Shown here piece after piece: positions 1 to 7,175 of a stretch of 64,000 bases of DNA. The translations under genes and the position numbers were made by a program. The DNA is from Kibdelosporangium sp. MJ126-NF4 (GTDB lineage Bacteria > Actinomycetota > Actinomycetes > Mycobacteriales > Pseudonocardiaceae). The DNA lies in contig NZ_CDME01000015.1 of the NCBI RefSeq assembly GCF_000826545.1, positions 264,207-328,206 of the forward strand, written 5' to 3'. A model generated the notes under the pieces. That model saw nothing but the letters and a program-made list of their open reading frames with translations. It had not been told where the DNA came from and did not search any database. How positions within the stretch are numbered: the first letter of the stretch is position 1; every line of letters starts with the position of its first letter.

Positions 1-52
1 TACCGACCTCCCGGCACGCCGTGGTTTCCTTTGGCAGGTCATACGGGAGGGG
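1..52. repeat. Outer left arm of a long imperfect inverted repeat
   Basis: The first 52 bases are, in reverse complement, a close match (about 90% by eye) to 2071-2122; both contain the core CTCCCGTATG and the block GGAAACCAC. A third, same-orientation relative lies at about 2153-2210. With 1642-1740 (pairing with 1963-2046) this forms the left arm of a large hairpin-like repeat that the IS element at 65-1631 has split. No coding function is apparent. Confidence 0.7.
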
Positions 53-64
53 CGCCCCGCGCCC

Positions 65-92
65 CAATGCCACTTAGCTTAAGTTGATCATG
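65..92. repeat. IS left terminal inverted repeat (28 bp)
   Basis: The sequence starts CAATGCCACTTAGCTTAAGT and is the exact reverse complement of 1604-1631 over all 28 bases. The 10 bases just outside (55-64) are duplicated at 1632-1641. Confidence 0.93.
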
Positions 93-148
93 GTGTGGTG
101 GCGTGTCGTTGGGTGTGGTGGGGTGGCTGGTCTGGATGATCGGGTGTT

Positions 149-1405
149 GTGGCACGGAATGGTGTGGTGGCGGGTGGTTCGTTGACCGACTGGGTTTCGA
201 TCGGTGTGCTGACCGGGTCGGTGCCGCGGGACGTGGTCGATGAGGCGGTCGCCGCGGCGGGGAAGCAGGCCCGGCGTTCGGGTGGGAAGCTGCCGCCGCA
301 TGTGGTGGTGTATTTCGTGATGGCGATGGCGTTGTTCGCTGATGATGATTATGAGGAGATCGCGGTCCGGTTGTCGGAGACGTTGGCGGGGTGGGGGTGT
401 TGGGACGAGGTGTGGTCGCCGCCGAGTTCGGGTGGGATCGCCCAGGCGCGGGCCCGGTTGGGGGCGGAGCCGGTGCGGGCGTTGTTCGAGGCGGTGGCCG
501 TCCCGGTGGCGGGGGAGTTGACGCGGGGTGCGTGGCTGGGGCCGTGGCGGTTGATGGCGATCGATGGGTTTGAGTGGGACGCGCCGGATACCGAGGAGAA
601 TGTCGCGGAGTTCGGGTACGGCGGTTCGGTGGAGCATGGAACGCCGTTTCCCAAGGTGCGGGTGGTCACGATCTCCGAGTGCGGGTCGCATGCGGTGGTG
701 GCCGCGGCGATGGCTGGTACGTCGGTCGGGGAGCAGGTGCTGGCCCGGGAGTTGTGGCCGCGGGTGGAATCGGACTGGTTGCTGATCGCGGATCGTAACT
801 TCTTGGGTTGGGCGGATTGGCGTGCCGCCTCGGCGGGGGGTGCGCAGTTGTTGTGGCGGGCCAGGTCCAATCAGCGGCTGCCGGTGCTCGAGGTGTTGCC
901 TGACGGGTCCTATCGGTCGATCATGTTCAGTTCGGCCACTCACAATCAGGGGGTGCGGGCCCGGTTGACCGACGCGGCTGGTCGTGGTGAACCGCTCGAT
1001 CCTCGCAGGGTCACCGAGGTCCGGGTCGTGGAATACACAGTGGACGACCGCGTGGTGGATGCTGATGGCGAGCCGGAGACGGTCCGACTGGTCACCACGA
1101 TCACCGACCCGGCCGCCGCGCCGGCGCCACTGCTCGCGCGGGCCTATCACCAGCGGTGGGAACACGAGACCGGCAACAAGCAGCTCAAGACCCATCTCCG
1201 CGGCCCCGGCCGGGTGCTGCGATCGAAAAGCCCGGACATGGTCCGCCAGGAGATCTACGGCTACCTGCTCACCCACTACGCGCTCAGCGCCCTGATCTGC
1301 CACGCCGCCACCGAGGCCGATATCGACCCTGACCGGGTCAAGTTCCTGCGCACCGTGCGGATCGCCCGCCGCCGGGTCGATGACCCGGCGGCGTTTTCCC
1401 CCTGA
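149..1405 (+). CDS. IS4-family DDE transposase, main frame
   Basis: This 418-residue frame starts at GTG. It has an N-terminal IS4-type domain (about residues 10-110) and an RNase-H-like DDE domain. The acidic residues appear in IDGFEWD (about 136-142), LLIADRNF (about 210-217) and the IS4 signature YHQRWEHETGNKQLK (about 332-346, Y-2-R-3-E-6-K). It would cut and paste the element through the 28-bp ends. The frame stops at TGA 1403-1405 right after AAFSP. The expected basic C-terminus (PPRRHRTYPRVVKR-type) is encoded immediately downstream in the +1 frame to 1622, so the protein is either made by +1 frameshifting at CCC-TGA or is truncated by mutation. Confidence 0.9.
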   Translation: MARNGVVAGGSLTDWVSIGVLTGSVPRDVVDEAVAAAGKQARRSGGKLPPHVVVYFVMAMALFADDDYEEIAVRLSETLAGWGCWDEVWSPPSSGGIAQARARLGAEPVRALFEAVAVPVAGELTRGAWLGPWRLMAIDGFEWDAPDTEENVAEFGYGGSVEHGTPFPKVRVVTISECGSHAVVAAAMAGTSVGEQVLARELWPRVESDWLLIADRNFLGWADWRAASAGGAQLLWRARSNQRLPVLEVLPDGSYRSIMFSSATHNQGVRARLTDAAGRGEPLDPRRVTEVRVVEYTVDDRVVDADGEPETVRLVTTITDPAAAPAPLLARAYHQRWEHETGNKQLKTHLRGPGRVLRSKSPDMVRQEIYGYLLTHYALSALICHAATEADIDPDRVKFLRTVRIARRRVDDPAAFSP

Positions 1406-1622
1406 ACACGCACACCACCTCCGCGCGGTGGTGATGACCGACATCACCACCCACCGCAACCTCAACCCGCCCCGACGCCACCGCACCTATCCCCGCGTGG
1501 TCAAACGCACCCGCCATGCCCAATACAGAGCCAAACGCGCCACCGACACACCCACCCGACACACCGGGCCACCCACCATCACACTCATCGACAAACACCA
1601 CAACATGATCAACTTAAGCTAA
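1406..1622 (+). other. C-terminal transposase segment in the +1 frame
   Basis: Shifting +1 at TCC-CCC-TGA (about 1397-1405) joins ...AAFSP to EHAHHLRAVVMTDITTH, continuing through HRTYPRVVKR, which matches the usual basic tail of this transposase family, and ending at TAA 1620-1622 inside the right terminal repeat. The open frame and family-like sequence show that it belongs to the same gene. Whether the shift is programmed or a mutation cannot be told from one copy. Confidence 0.75.
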
Positions 1623-1631
1623 GTGGCATTG
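1604..1631. repeat. IS right terminal inverted repeat (28 bp)
   Basis: Exact reverse complement of 65-92. The transposase stop codon in the +1 frame (1620-1622) lies within it. The target duplication ccccgcgccc follows directly at 1632-1641. Confidence 0.93.
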
Positions 1632-1641
1632 CCCCGCGCCC

Positions 1642-2224
1642 CCCACTCGACCCAGGAAATCACGTGGGCTGAGCGAACCGGCGCGAGAAACGAAGAGGTC
1701 TGTGGTGTCCCTCTTGGAGGCCTGCCCGCCGGCGAGGCATCTCTGTTTCTCTTCCTCCACACCCCACAAGACAGTCCCCCACCCAACCCGGGGGGCGTCC
1801 CTGCTCCAGTCTACCGGCAATAACCCCTGGTCAACGGGCTACCGACGAGTTGTGGACAACGAGATTCGCCGATGATCCCTTCGCCTCAGGGACGAGCCTG
1901 TGATGCCCGCCGTGTCGGGCTCGTTCCCGACACTCGAGTTCGCTCGTGGCCCGAAGAGCAGGTCCTCGCCGGACGGCAGGCCGCCGAGAGGGAAACCAAC
2001 ACGTGGTCTGCTCACCCGGTTGGCTCAGCTCACGTGATTTCCTGTGCCTGGAAAAAGAGGCGTGGTCGGTTCCCTCCCGTATGGCCTGCCGGAGGAAACC
2101 ACGACGTGCCGGGAGATCGGTACCGCCTCGCGCTGGGCACGCCAGTTTCGTAGGCCGACCTCCCGACACGCCGTGGTATGGCTTCGCCCAGGCCATACGG
2201 GAGGAAACCAACCACGAACCACCC
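1642..2224. repeat. Non-coding inverted-repeat region
   Basis: No credible gene is seen. The blocks at 1652-1682 (ending GAGCGAACCGG) and 1717-1737 recur inverted at 2017-2046 and 1963-1984, and the block at 1-52 recurs inverted at 2071-2122. The order A-B-C ... C'-B'-A' makes a nested imperfect inverted repeat with arms of about 150 nt and a loop of about 220 nt (1741-1962). A further copy of the A block at 2153-2210 is itself internally palindromic. Confidence 0.65.
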
Positions 2225-2375
2225 TCATGCGCTCGCGCGCAAGGCCGCTTACGTGCAAGGCCGCTCACGCGCAAGACCTCTCGCCCGCTTGCCCACTTAC
2301 GCGCAAGGCCTCTTACGCGCTTGCCGTCTTGCGCTTGCGCGCTTGCTCTCCTGCGCTTGCTTTGCGCACAAAGCC
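2225..2375. repeat. Low-complexity CGCGCAAGG / CGCTTGCG repeats
   Basis: Several degenerate copies of a 15-16 bp unit like TTACGCGCAAGGCCTC run through 2225-2320, then units of the opposite sense (CGCTTGCG) through 2375. The tract sits between the inverted repeat and the stop codon of the kinase gene. No coding potential is evident. It could fold strongly as RNA at the 3' end of the kinase transcript. Confidence 0.6.
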
Positions 2376-2423
2376 CGACTTTGACGGAACCCTGCTGATC
2401 TCCGGCGGGGCGGCAGGAAATGA

Positions 2424-3299
2424 TCAGCAAGCCAGGGCGAGTAGTTCGTCGATCACCGGCGCTGGCCCGTCATCGGTGACGTGCGCGATGACCGACATCG
2501 GTGCGATCACCCGACTCCAGGCATACAACCTGTCCCCATCGAGCCCGCACGCGACCGCCACCCGCTGGCAACGAGCCTCGACACCCTCGTGTCCGGCACC
2601 GGCCACCACGTAGTCGACGGCGTCGAAGCACGGATCGCCTATGCACGCCTTCGGGTCGATCGCGATCAGGCCACGCGACGGGCCGCCGTCCAAGGCGTTG
2701 CCGAGGTGCAGATCGCCGTGCAACAACACGCGCGTGGCCTGAGTGTCCAGCAACGTCTCACAGCGCCGTATCGCCCGTTGCCACGTGGCCTGGTCGATCC
2801 GTGCGCCGATAGCTGGTTCGGACAACCTCCGGCCGATCCGGGCGAAGGCCTCGTCAAACCGACCGCGCAGATCCCACGGCCATTGCGCGGGCGGGGCCAC
2901 GGCGTGCAGTGCGGCAAGCAACTCTCCCCACAGCTGCGGCAATGAAGTCTGTGGCATGTCCTCGGCCACGATGCCGGGTAGGACCTCCTCCAACACCATC
3001 GCCCCGGCCTCCGCGTCGGTAGCCAACACGGCTGGTACCCGACCCGATGACGCGAACACGCGCAGCATCTCCACCTGCTTGAGCAACAGCGCCCGATCCG
3101 GACTGAGCTTGAGCACCGCTGACGTTCCGTCAGGCCATTGACAGCGCATGACGACAGATGAGGCTCCACTCTCGAACAGTTCACCGAGCACAAGGCCCCA
3201 CCGGGAAGCCAGCCGCGCAGCGAGGTTCGGGACCTCAGCGAGCCAACCATCGACCTCCGGCCCAAATCGACGCGCCAACCGCGCGCCAACGTCTCCCAT
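2424..3299 (-). CDS. Aminoglycoside/hydroxyurea-type O-phosphotransferase
   Basis: A 291-residue kinase of the APH(6)/hydroxyurea phosphotransferase family, cytoplasmic, expected to move the ATP gamma-phosphate onto a hydroxyl of a small molecule such as streptomycin. Visible motifs are the ATP-binding lysine in AVLKLS (about 64), the catalytic loop HGDLHLGN (194-201) and the Mg-binding IDPK (214-217). I chose ATG 3299 because GGGGTGA lies 5 nt upstream; an in-frame start at 3335 lacks this. Family members run about 280-300 residues, so the gene looks complete. It is monocistronic. Actinomycetes carry many such kinases, and the actual substrate cannot be read from the sequence. Confidence 0.85.
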   Translation of the reverse strand: MGDVGARLARRFGPEVDGWLAEVPNLAARLASRWGLVLGELFESGASSVVMRCQWPDGTSAVLKLSPDRALLLKQVEMLRVFASSGRVPAVLATDAEAGAMVLEEVLPGIVAEDMPQTSLPQLWGELLAALHAVAPPAQWPWDLRGRFDEAFARIGRRLSEPAIGARIDQATWQRAIRRCETLLDTQATRVLLHGDLHLGNALDGGPSRGLIAIDPKACIGDPCFDAVDYVVAGAGHEGVEARCQRVAVACGLDGDRLYAWSRVIAPMSVIAHVTDDGPAPVIDELLALAC

Positions 3300-3356
3300 G
3301 TTCACCCCGACAGCTTGCCCCAACAACCACCACACTCACCTCGGCAGGAATTGTCG

Positions 3357-4049
3357 CTACGGAGTGACGAGCCCTGTCTGGTAGGCGATGACGACCAGTT
3401 GTGCGCGGTCGCGGGCACCGAGTTTCACCATGGCATGGCTGACGTGGGTGCGGGCGGTGGCGGGGCTGAGGAAGAGTGCAGCGCCGATCTCGCCGTTGTT
3501 CATGCCCTGACCTACGAGCGCCAGGACCTCACGTTCCCGTTCGGTGAGGACCGCAAGCCGGTGTTCGGCGGCCTTGTCAGCTGTTCGTTGGGCGGTGAAC
3601 TGGGCGATGAGCCGACGTGTGATGCGCGGCGCGAGCAGGGCGTCTCCGGCGGCGACCACGCGGATGCCGTGCAGGAGCTCGGCCGGGCCAGCGTCTTTGA
3701 GGAGGAACCCACTGGCGCCAGCTTGCAGGCCCTCGAAAACGTAAGCGTCGGTGTCGTAGGTGGTCAGGATGAGGATGCGGCCGTGGTGCAGGCCCTTCGT
3801 GGCGGCGATCTGTCTGGTGGCCTGGATACCGTCCATCGTCGGCATGCGGATGTCCATGAGCACGACATCCGGGCGCGCGGCGCGGGCTTGTTCCACGGCT
3901 TCGGCACCGTTGGTCGCTTCCCCGACCACCGTGATGTCGTCCTCGACGTCGAGGAGGAGCCTGAACCCGGACCGCACCAGCTGCTCGTCGTCGACGAGCA
4001 GGACCTTGATCGGAGCAGCGTCGCGCGAAGCGCCTGTCGTGGTGTTCAT
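3357..4049 (-). CDS. NarL/FixJ-family response regulator (LuxR HTH)
   Basis: A 230-residue regulator with a receiver domain (about 14-130; phospho-acceptor D66 in VVLMDIRMP, acidic pair in LVDDEQ) and a C-terminal LuxR-type helix-turn-helix (about 165-225, starting LTERERE). It is the partner of the kinase just upstream: the ATG overlaps the kinase stop as ATGA (4046-4049), so the two are translationally coupled. A longer in-frame start at 4151 would lie inside the kinase gene and adds a non-conserved arginine-rich stretch, so it was rejected. The targets are unknown. Confidence 0.93.
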   Translation of the reverse strand: MNTTTGASRDAAPIKVLLVDDEQLVRSGFRLLLDVEDDITVVGEATNGAEAVEQARAARPDVVLMDIRMPTMDGIQATRQIAATKGLHHGRILILTTYDTDAYVFEGLQAGASGFLLKDAGPAELLHGIRVVAAGDALLAPRITRRLIAQFTAQRTADKAAEHRLAVLTEREREVLALVGQGMNNGEIGAALFLSPATARTHVSHAMVKLGARDRAQLVVIAYQTGLVTP

Positions 4050-5287
4050 ACGTTCGCCGTTCCGGTTGGAGTCAAGGGCAGCCGGGCGGTGACCGCGAAG
4101 CCGCCGCCTGGGAGTGGACCGGCGTCGAGTTCTCCGCCCAAGAGCTGACAACGCTCGCGCATCCCACGGATCCCGCGGCCCGGCTTGTCCTGGTCGGCGA
4201 GCCCGTTCTTCACTCGGCCGTCACCCAGGCGCAGGACCGCTTCGTCCCTTCGGCCCTCGTCTCGCACGCGGATCTCGACGGCGTCAGTGCCGTAGTCCAG
4301 TGCGACCGTGACCCGGGTGGTACCGACGTGGCGAATCACGTTGGTGATCGACTCCTGCAGGATTCGGTACACGGCGCTGCCTATCGCGCTGGGTATCGGC
4401 GGAGGCGGCGAGGATGCCTCGATGTCGACGTCGAGACCGGCTTCGCGTGCCTTGGCGGTGAGCTCGTCGATCTGGCCGAGGCCGGGGTGCGGGACGCGGC
4501 CGTCGTTGTCGTCGCGGAGGACCCCGAGGATGGCCCGCATCTCCTGCAGCGCCTGGGAGCTGGTCTTCTCAATGGCCTCCAGGGCCTCGCGTGCTCGTTC
4601 CGGCCGCTTGTCGAGCACATGCGCGGTGACGCCGGATTGGACGTTGATGATGGCGATGGCGTGTGCGACGGTGTCGTGGACCTCACGTGCGATCCTGAGC
4701 CGTTCCTCGTCGACCCGGGCTCGCGCTTCGTCCTCGCGAGTTCGTTCTGCCAACTCGGCGCGCTCCAGTGCTTCGGCCGCGATGAATCTCCTCGAACGGA
4801 CACTCTCGCCGAGTGCGGCGCTCATGACCGAAGCGCCGATGCGGAAGAAAACCCAGCCGATGGCGGCTGGTGGTTCGATGTCGGCGGCAGCGATCAGCCA
4901 GCATGCGGCCATGGCCGCGATCCCCGCACCGGCCGTCACCAGCGAGCGGCGCCCGTCGCCGAGGGCTGTGAGTGTGTAGATGGCCACGAACAAGCCGAGC
5001 CACCCAGGCCCGTCCGGGAAATCGAGGGCGTAGTAGACCGTGCTGGCGAGCGCGGTTACGGCGAACACCGCGACGGGCCAGCGGCGGCGCACTGCCACGG
5101 CCGCACCACTGGCGACCAACAGGATGTATCCCAGATACCCGAGATCGGCGAGGGGACGCAGCACCAGTTCGGGCTCCCCGCTGTTGCGCACGATCGTGCC
5201 CTGGACCTGCATCACGGTGATGAACAGCGCCAGCAGCACGTCCTGCGCCCAGGTGGGCAGGCGGAACAACGTGACGCGGACCTGCAT
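4046..5287 (-). CDS. DesK/NarX-type sensor histidine kinase
   Basis: A 413-residue membrane kinase. About four hydrophobic segments fall within residues 15-165, followed by a short coiled linker, a HisKA_3 dimerisation domain with the phospho-accepting His in REVHDTVAHA (H204), and a HATPase domain ending in a GRGIRGMRER block. The input domain is only the membrane bundle, with no extracytoplasmic sensor, as in sensors of membrane or envelope state. It forms a two-gene operon with the response regulator (4-nt overlap). The stimulus is unknown. Confidence 0.92.
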   Translation of the reverse strand: MQVRVTLFRLPTWAQDVLLALFITVMQVQGTIVRNSGEPELVLRPLADLGYLGYILLVASGAAVAVRRRWPVAVFAVTALASTVYYALDFPDGPGWLGLFVAIYTLTALGDGRRSLVTAGAGIAAMAACWLIAAADIEPPAAIGWVFFRIGASVMSAALGESVRSRRFIAAEALERAELAERTREDEARARVDEERLRIAREVHDTVAHAIAIINVQSGVTAHVLDKRPERAREALEAIEKTSSQALQEMRAILGVLRDDNDGRVPHPGLGQIDELTAKAREAGLDVDIEASSPPPPIPSAIGSAVYRILQESITNVIRHVGTTRVTVALDYGTDAVEIRVRDEGRRDEAVLRLGDGRVKNGLADQDKPGRGIRGMRERCQLLGGELDAGPLPGGGFAVTARLPLTPTGTANV

Positions 5288-5500
5288 GTCGCGATCATAG
5301 GGTTGTTGGCGTGGAAACGACTCCGATCGGCCGCGCGGCTGGCTACGTCGAGAAGCGCGATCCCACGCGAGCCGCCTACGTCGACCTTCGTATCCACTGC
5401 CGCCTCCTGACGGAGGACACCCCGGATCGCACGACGCGACGATGATCTGCGTCCAGTCAACGATGGCGGCTACCCGTCATTCGACCGAAAAGGATCCTCG

Positions 5501-5878
5501 ATGTCCGCCCTTCACCTGCTGGCCGCGCCGACGGCCGCGCACGTCTCGATTGCCGCTGCTGGTTACGAACTCGGCGTCGGGCGCACCGTGCCCACGGTGG
5601 CAGCCCTGCTGGGATTGATCAGCGTGATCGTCGGTGGGCTGGTGCTGGTCCGCTCCCGCCGCACCAGCACCGGGCGAGCCGGAATGATCGTGGCCTTGGC
5701 GCTGGGGTCGATCAGCGTGATCGTCGGTGGAGTGCATGGGGCCAACTCCGCCGGTGGTCTCGGCACCGGCAACGGGCTCGCGGGCGCCATCTTCGCCGTG
5801 GTGCTCGGGCTGATCGGCATAGTCCTCGGTGGACTGGCGCTGGCCCGCTCCCGCCGCACCGGCCGACCCGTCCGCTGA
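5501..5878 (+). CDS. Small membrane protein with repeated transmembrane hairpin
   Basis: A 125-residue protein with an AAGGATCC ribosome binding region before ATG 5501. The first 30 residues resemble a signal or anchor segment. Three glycine-rich hydrophobic segments follow, two of them nearly identical (LISVIVGGLVLVRSRRT and LIGIVLGGLALARSRRT), each ending in an Arg-rich cytoplasmic motif. It resembles small actinobacterial membrane proteins of unknown function (DUF6223-like, from memory). It is monocistronic, next to but not overlapping the two-component genes. Confidence 0.7.
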   Translation: MSALHLLAAPTAAHVSIAAAGYELGVGRTVPTVAALLGLISVIVGGLVLVRSRRTSTGRAGMIVALALGSISVIVGGVHGANSAGGLGTGNGLAGAIFAVVLGLIGIVLGGLALARSRRTGRPVR

Positions 5879-5920
5879 TGCGCCCACGACCAGGCTCTGT
5901 TCTGATCGATGGAGTGAGGC

Positions 5921-6085
5921 TCATCTCCGGCTGGCTTCCTGCGCCACATGCTCCAGCCGGTTTCGGTAATTCGCCCACCACGCCTGATCGCCTGGCACCA
6001 TGTTGTCGTTGTCCTGCTGCATCCCGGTGGCCCCGTCGATCAACTCCCGGACGATGTCCGCGTGCCCGGCATGCCGATGAGTGGG
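5921..6085 (-). pseudogene. C-terminal remnant of a DinB/DUF664-type protein
   Basis: The reverse strand reads THRHAGHADIVRELIDGATG and then a tail ending in EHVAQEASRR, which matches the C-terminal end (HAGHADI-RE-IDGATG) of actinobacterial DinB/DUF664 putative metal-dependent enzymes. The N-terminal three quarters, including the other metal ligands, is missing; upstream the frame is unrelated sequence. It is therefore a 5'-deleted fragment. Confidence rests on this one motif. Confidence 0.6.
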
Positions 6086-6209
6086 AGCAACGCAACCAGG
6101 TGAACGGCTCCCCTGGCCAGCTACCGCACTCGACTGGCCAACTGCAGCGCTCAGTCGCAAATCGCCATGACTTGGCAGGCAGATGCCGTAACGGTTTGTT
6201 GGTCTGGAA

Positions 6210-6818
6210 GTGGTGCCAGGTGGTGTTGCGGCGCACGTCAGTCGGGAGGTGGACACAGGGTACCTCGTGGCGACATTCGAAGACGACGTCCGGGGGACGC
6301 ATCCGGAAGACTTTCAGCTACTTCACCACGGTCATCTTCATCTGTTCCGGCACGCATGGGCGCTGTCTCGCCTCGTGACTGATCTCGCCAGCCTGGGGTA
6401 CGAAGTCGTCGAGGTGGATGCGGCGTCGTGCGATTCTGCCGACAGCCTGCGTGACGCGGTGATCGGCACGATCGATGATTGGCCTGCCGACCACGGACGC
6501 GGTAGTTGGCCGGGGTTCAACGACGGCTTGATGGACTACTTGCTTACCGCAGAGCATCCTCTCGTTGTCCTGGTTCTGAAGGGGCTCGATCAGGCCCGCA
6601 GAAAGGATGAGGCGTCCGTGCTTGTCCTGCTGGACCTCCTGGCCGCGATTGCCCGGTGGCATCTGTTGTTCGGCCGACGACTGATCTGCCTCATCGAAAC
6701 CGACGAAACAGAACTGGACACCGGTGAGCTGGGCGGTGAGCGGCCCGGTTGGAGTCGACACGAGTTCCGGCTCGCCCATCGCACGGGCGAACGCCTACCG
6801 CCGTGGATCACACCCTGA
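6210..6818 (+). CDS. Barstar-like inhibitor family protein (tentative)
   Basis: A 202-residue protein. The central part has a barstar-like layout: SLRDAVIGTIDDW, then a HGRGSWPGFNDGLMDYL stretch that resembles the YG-N-DALWDCL helix of barstar, then a strand VVLVLKGLDQA, a helix, and a closing strand LICLIE. Barstar-family proteins bind and block secreted or toxic RNases. No barnase-like nuclease is visible beside it. The start is uncertain: GTG 6210 is used, but GTG codons further in (about 6237 and 6264) are possible. It stands alone between a gene remnant and a non-coding gap. Confidence 0.5.
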   Translation: MVPGGVAAHVSREVDTGYLVATFEDDVRGTHPEDFQLLHHGHLHLFRHAWALSRLVTDLASLGYEVVEVDAASCDSADSLRDAVIGTIDDWPADHGRGSWPGFNDGLMDYLLTAEHPLVVLVLKGLDQARRKDEASVLVLLDLLAAIARWHLLFGRRLICLIETDETELDTGELGGERPGWSRHEFRLAHRTGERLPPWITP

Positions 6819-7175
6819 GCAACAGTTGCGCTCGCAGTGGACAACAACAGCGTTCACTGGCCAACTCGGATACCTCCAGCCACACACTCAGTCTGACCTG
6901 TTCGCCGCAGGGCCACCATCCGTGTACAGGAGGCCATCTGGCCTGCAAAGTCACACCACACCACCACCTTCATCCCGGCAGGACGGAACACAATTCACCG
7001 CATCGGCAACCGGCGTGATCCCAGCGGTTTCCTCCCGGGCCGTGGCCGGTCAGGCTTTCATCGGAGAACACCTGTGAAATCCTCGCCCGCTTGAGGGCAT
7101 CCCGATCGTGACGCCATACCCCTTCTCGGCTAGTAACGACACCATGATCACCCGCAGTGGGCCCGCACTGTGCTG
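6819..7175. other. Intergenic stretch without a recognisable gene
   Basis: This 357-nt stretch lies at the convergent ends of the barstar-like gene and the ABC permease. Base composition is lower in GC than the neighbours. A short reverse frame beginning near 7146 (MVSLLAEKGYG) is open for about 30 codons but has no clear family and no good ribosome binding site. It may be decayed coding sequence. Confidence 0.4.

Larger units (their letters stand above)
65..1631 (+). mobile_element. Complete IS4-family insertion sequence
   Basis: The element is 1567 bp long and is bounded by 28-bp perfect terminal inverted repeats (65-92 and 1604-1631) flanked by a 10-bp direct repeat ccccgcgccc (55-64 and 1632-1641), which is the expected target duplication size for IS4-type elements. 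One transposase gene fills the interior. The perfect ends and exact target duplication point to recent transposition. It landed inside one arm of a pre-existing long inverted repeat. Whether it is still active depends on the frame break described for the transposase. Confidence 0.93.

Noticed and set aside
2225..2375. Possible CRISPR array
   Set aside because: Units are degenerate, 15-16 bp, without regular unique spacers or cas genes.
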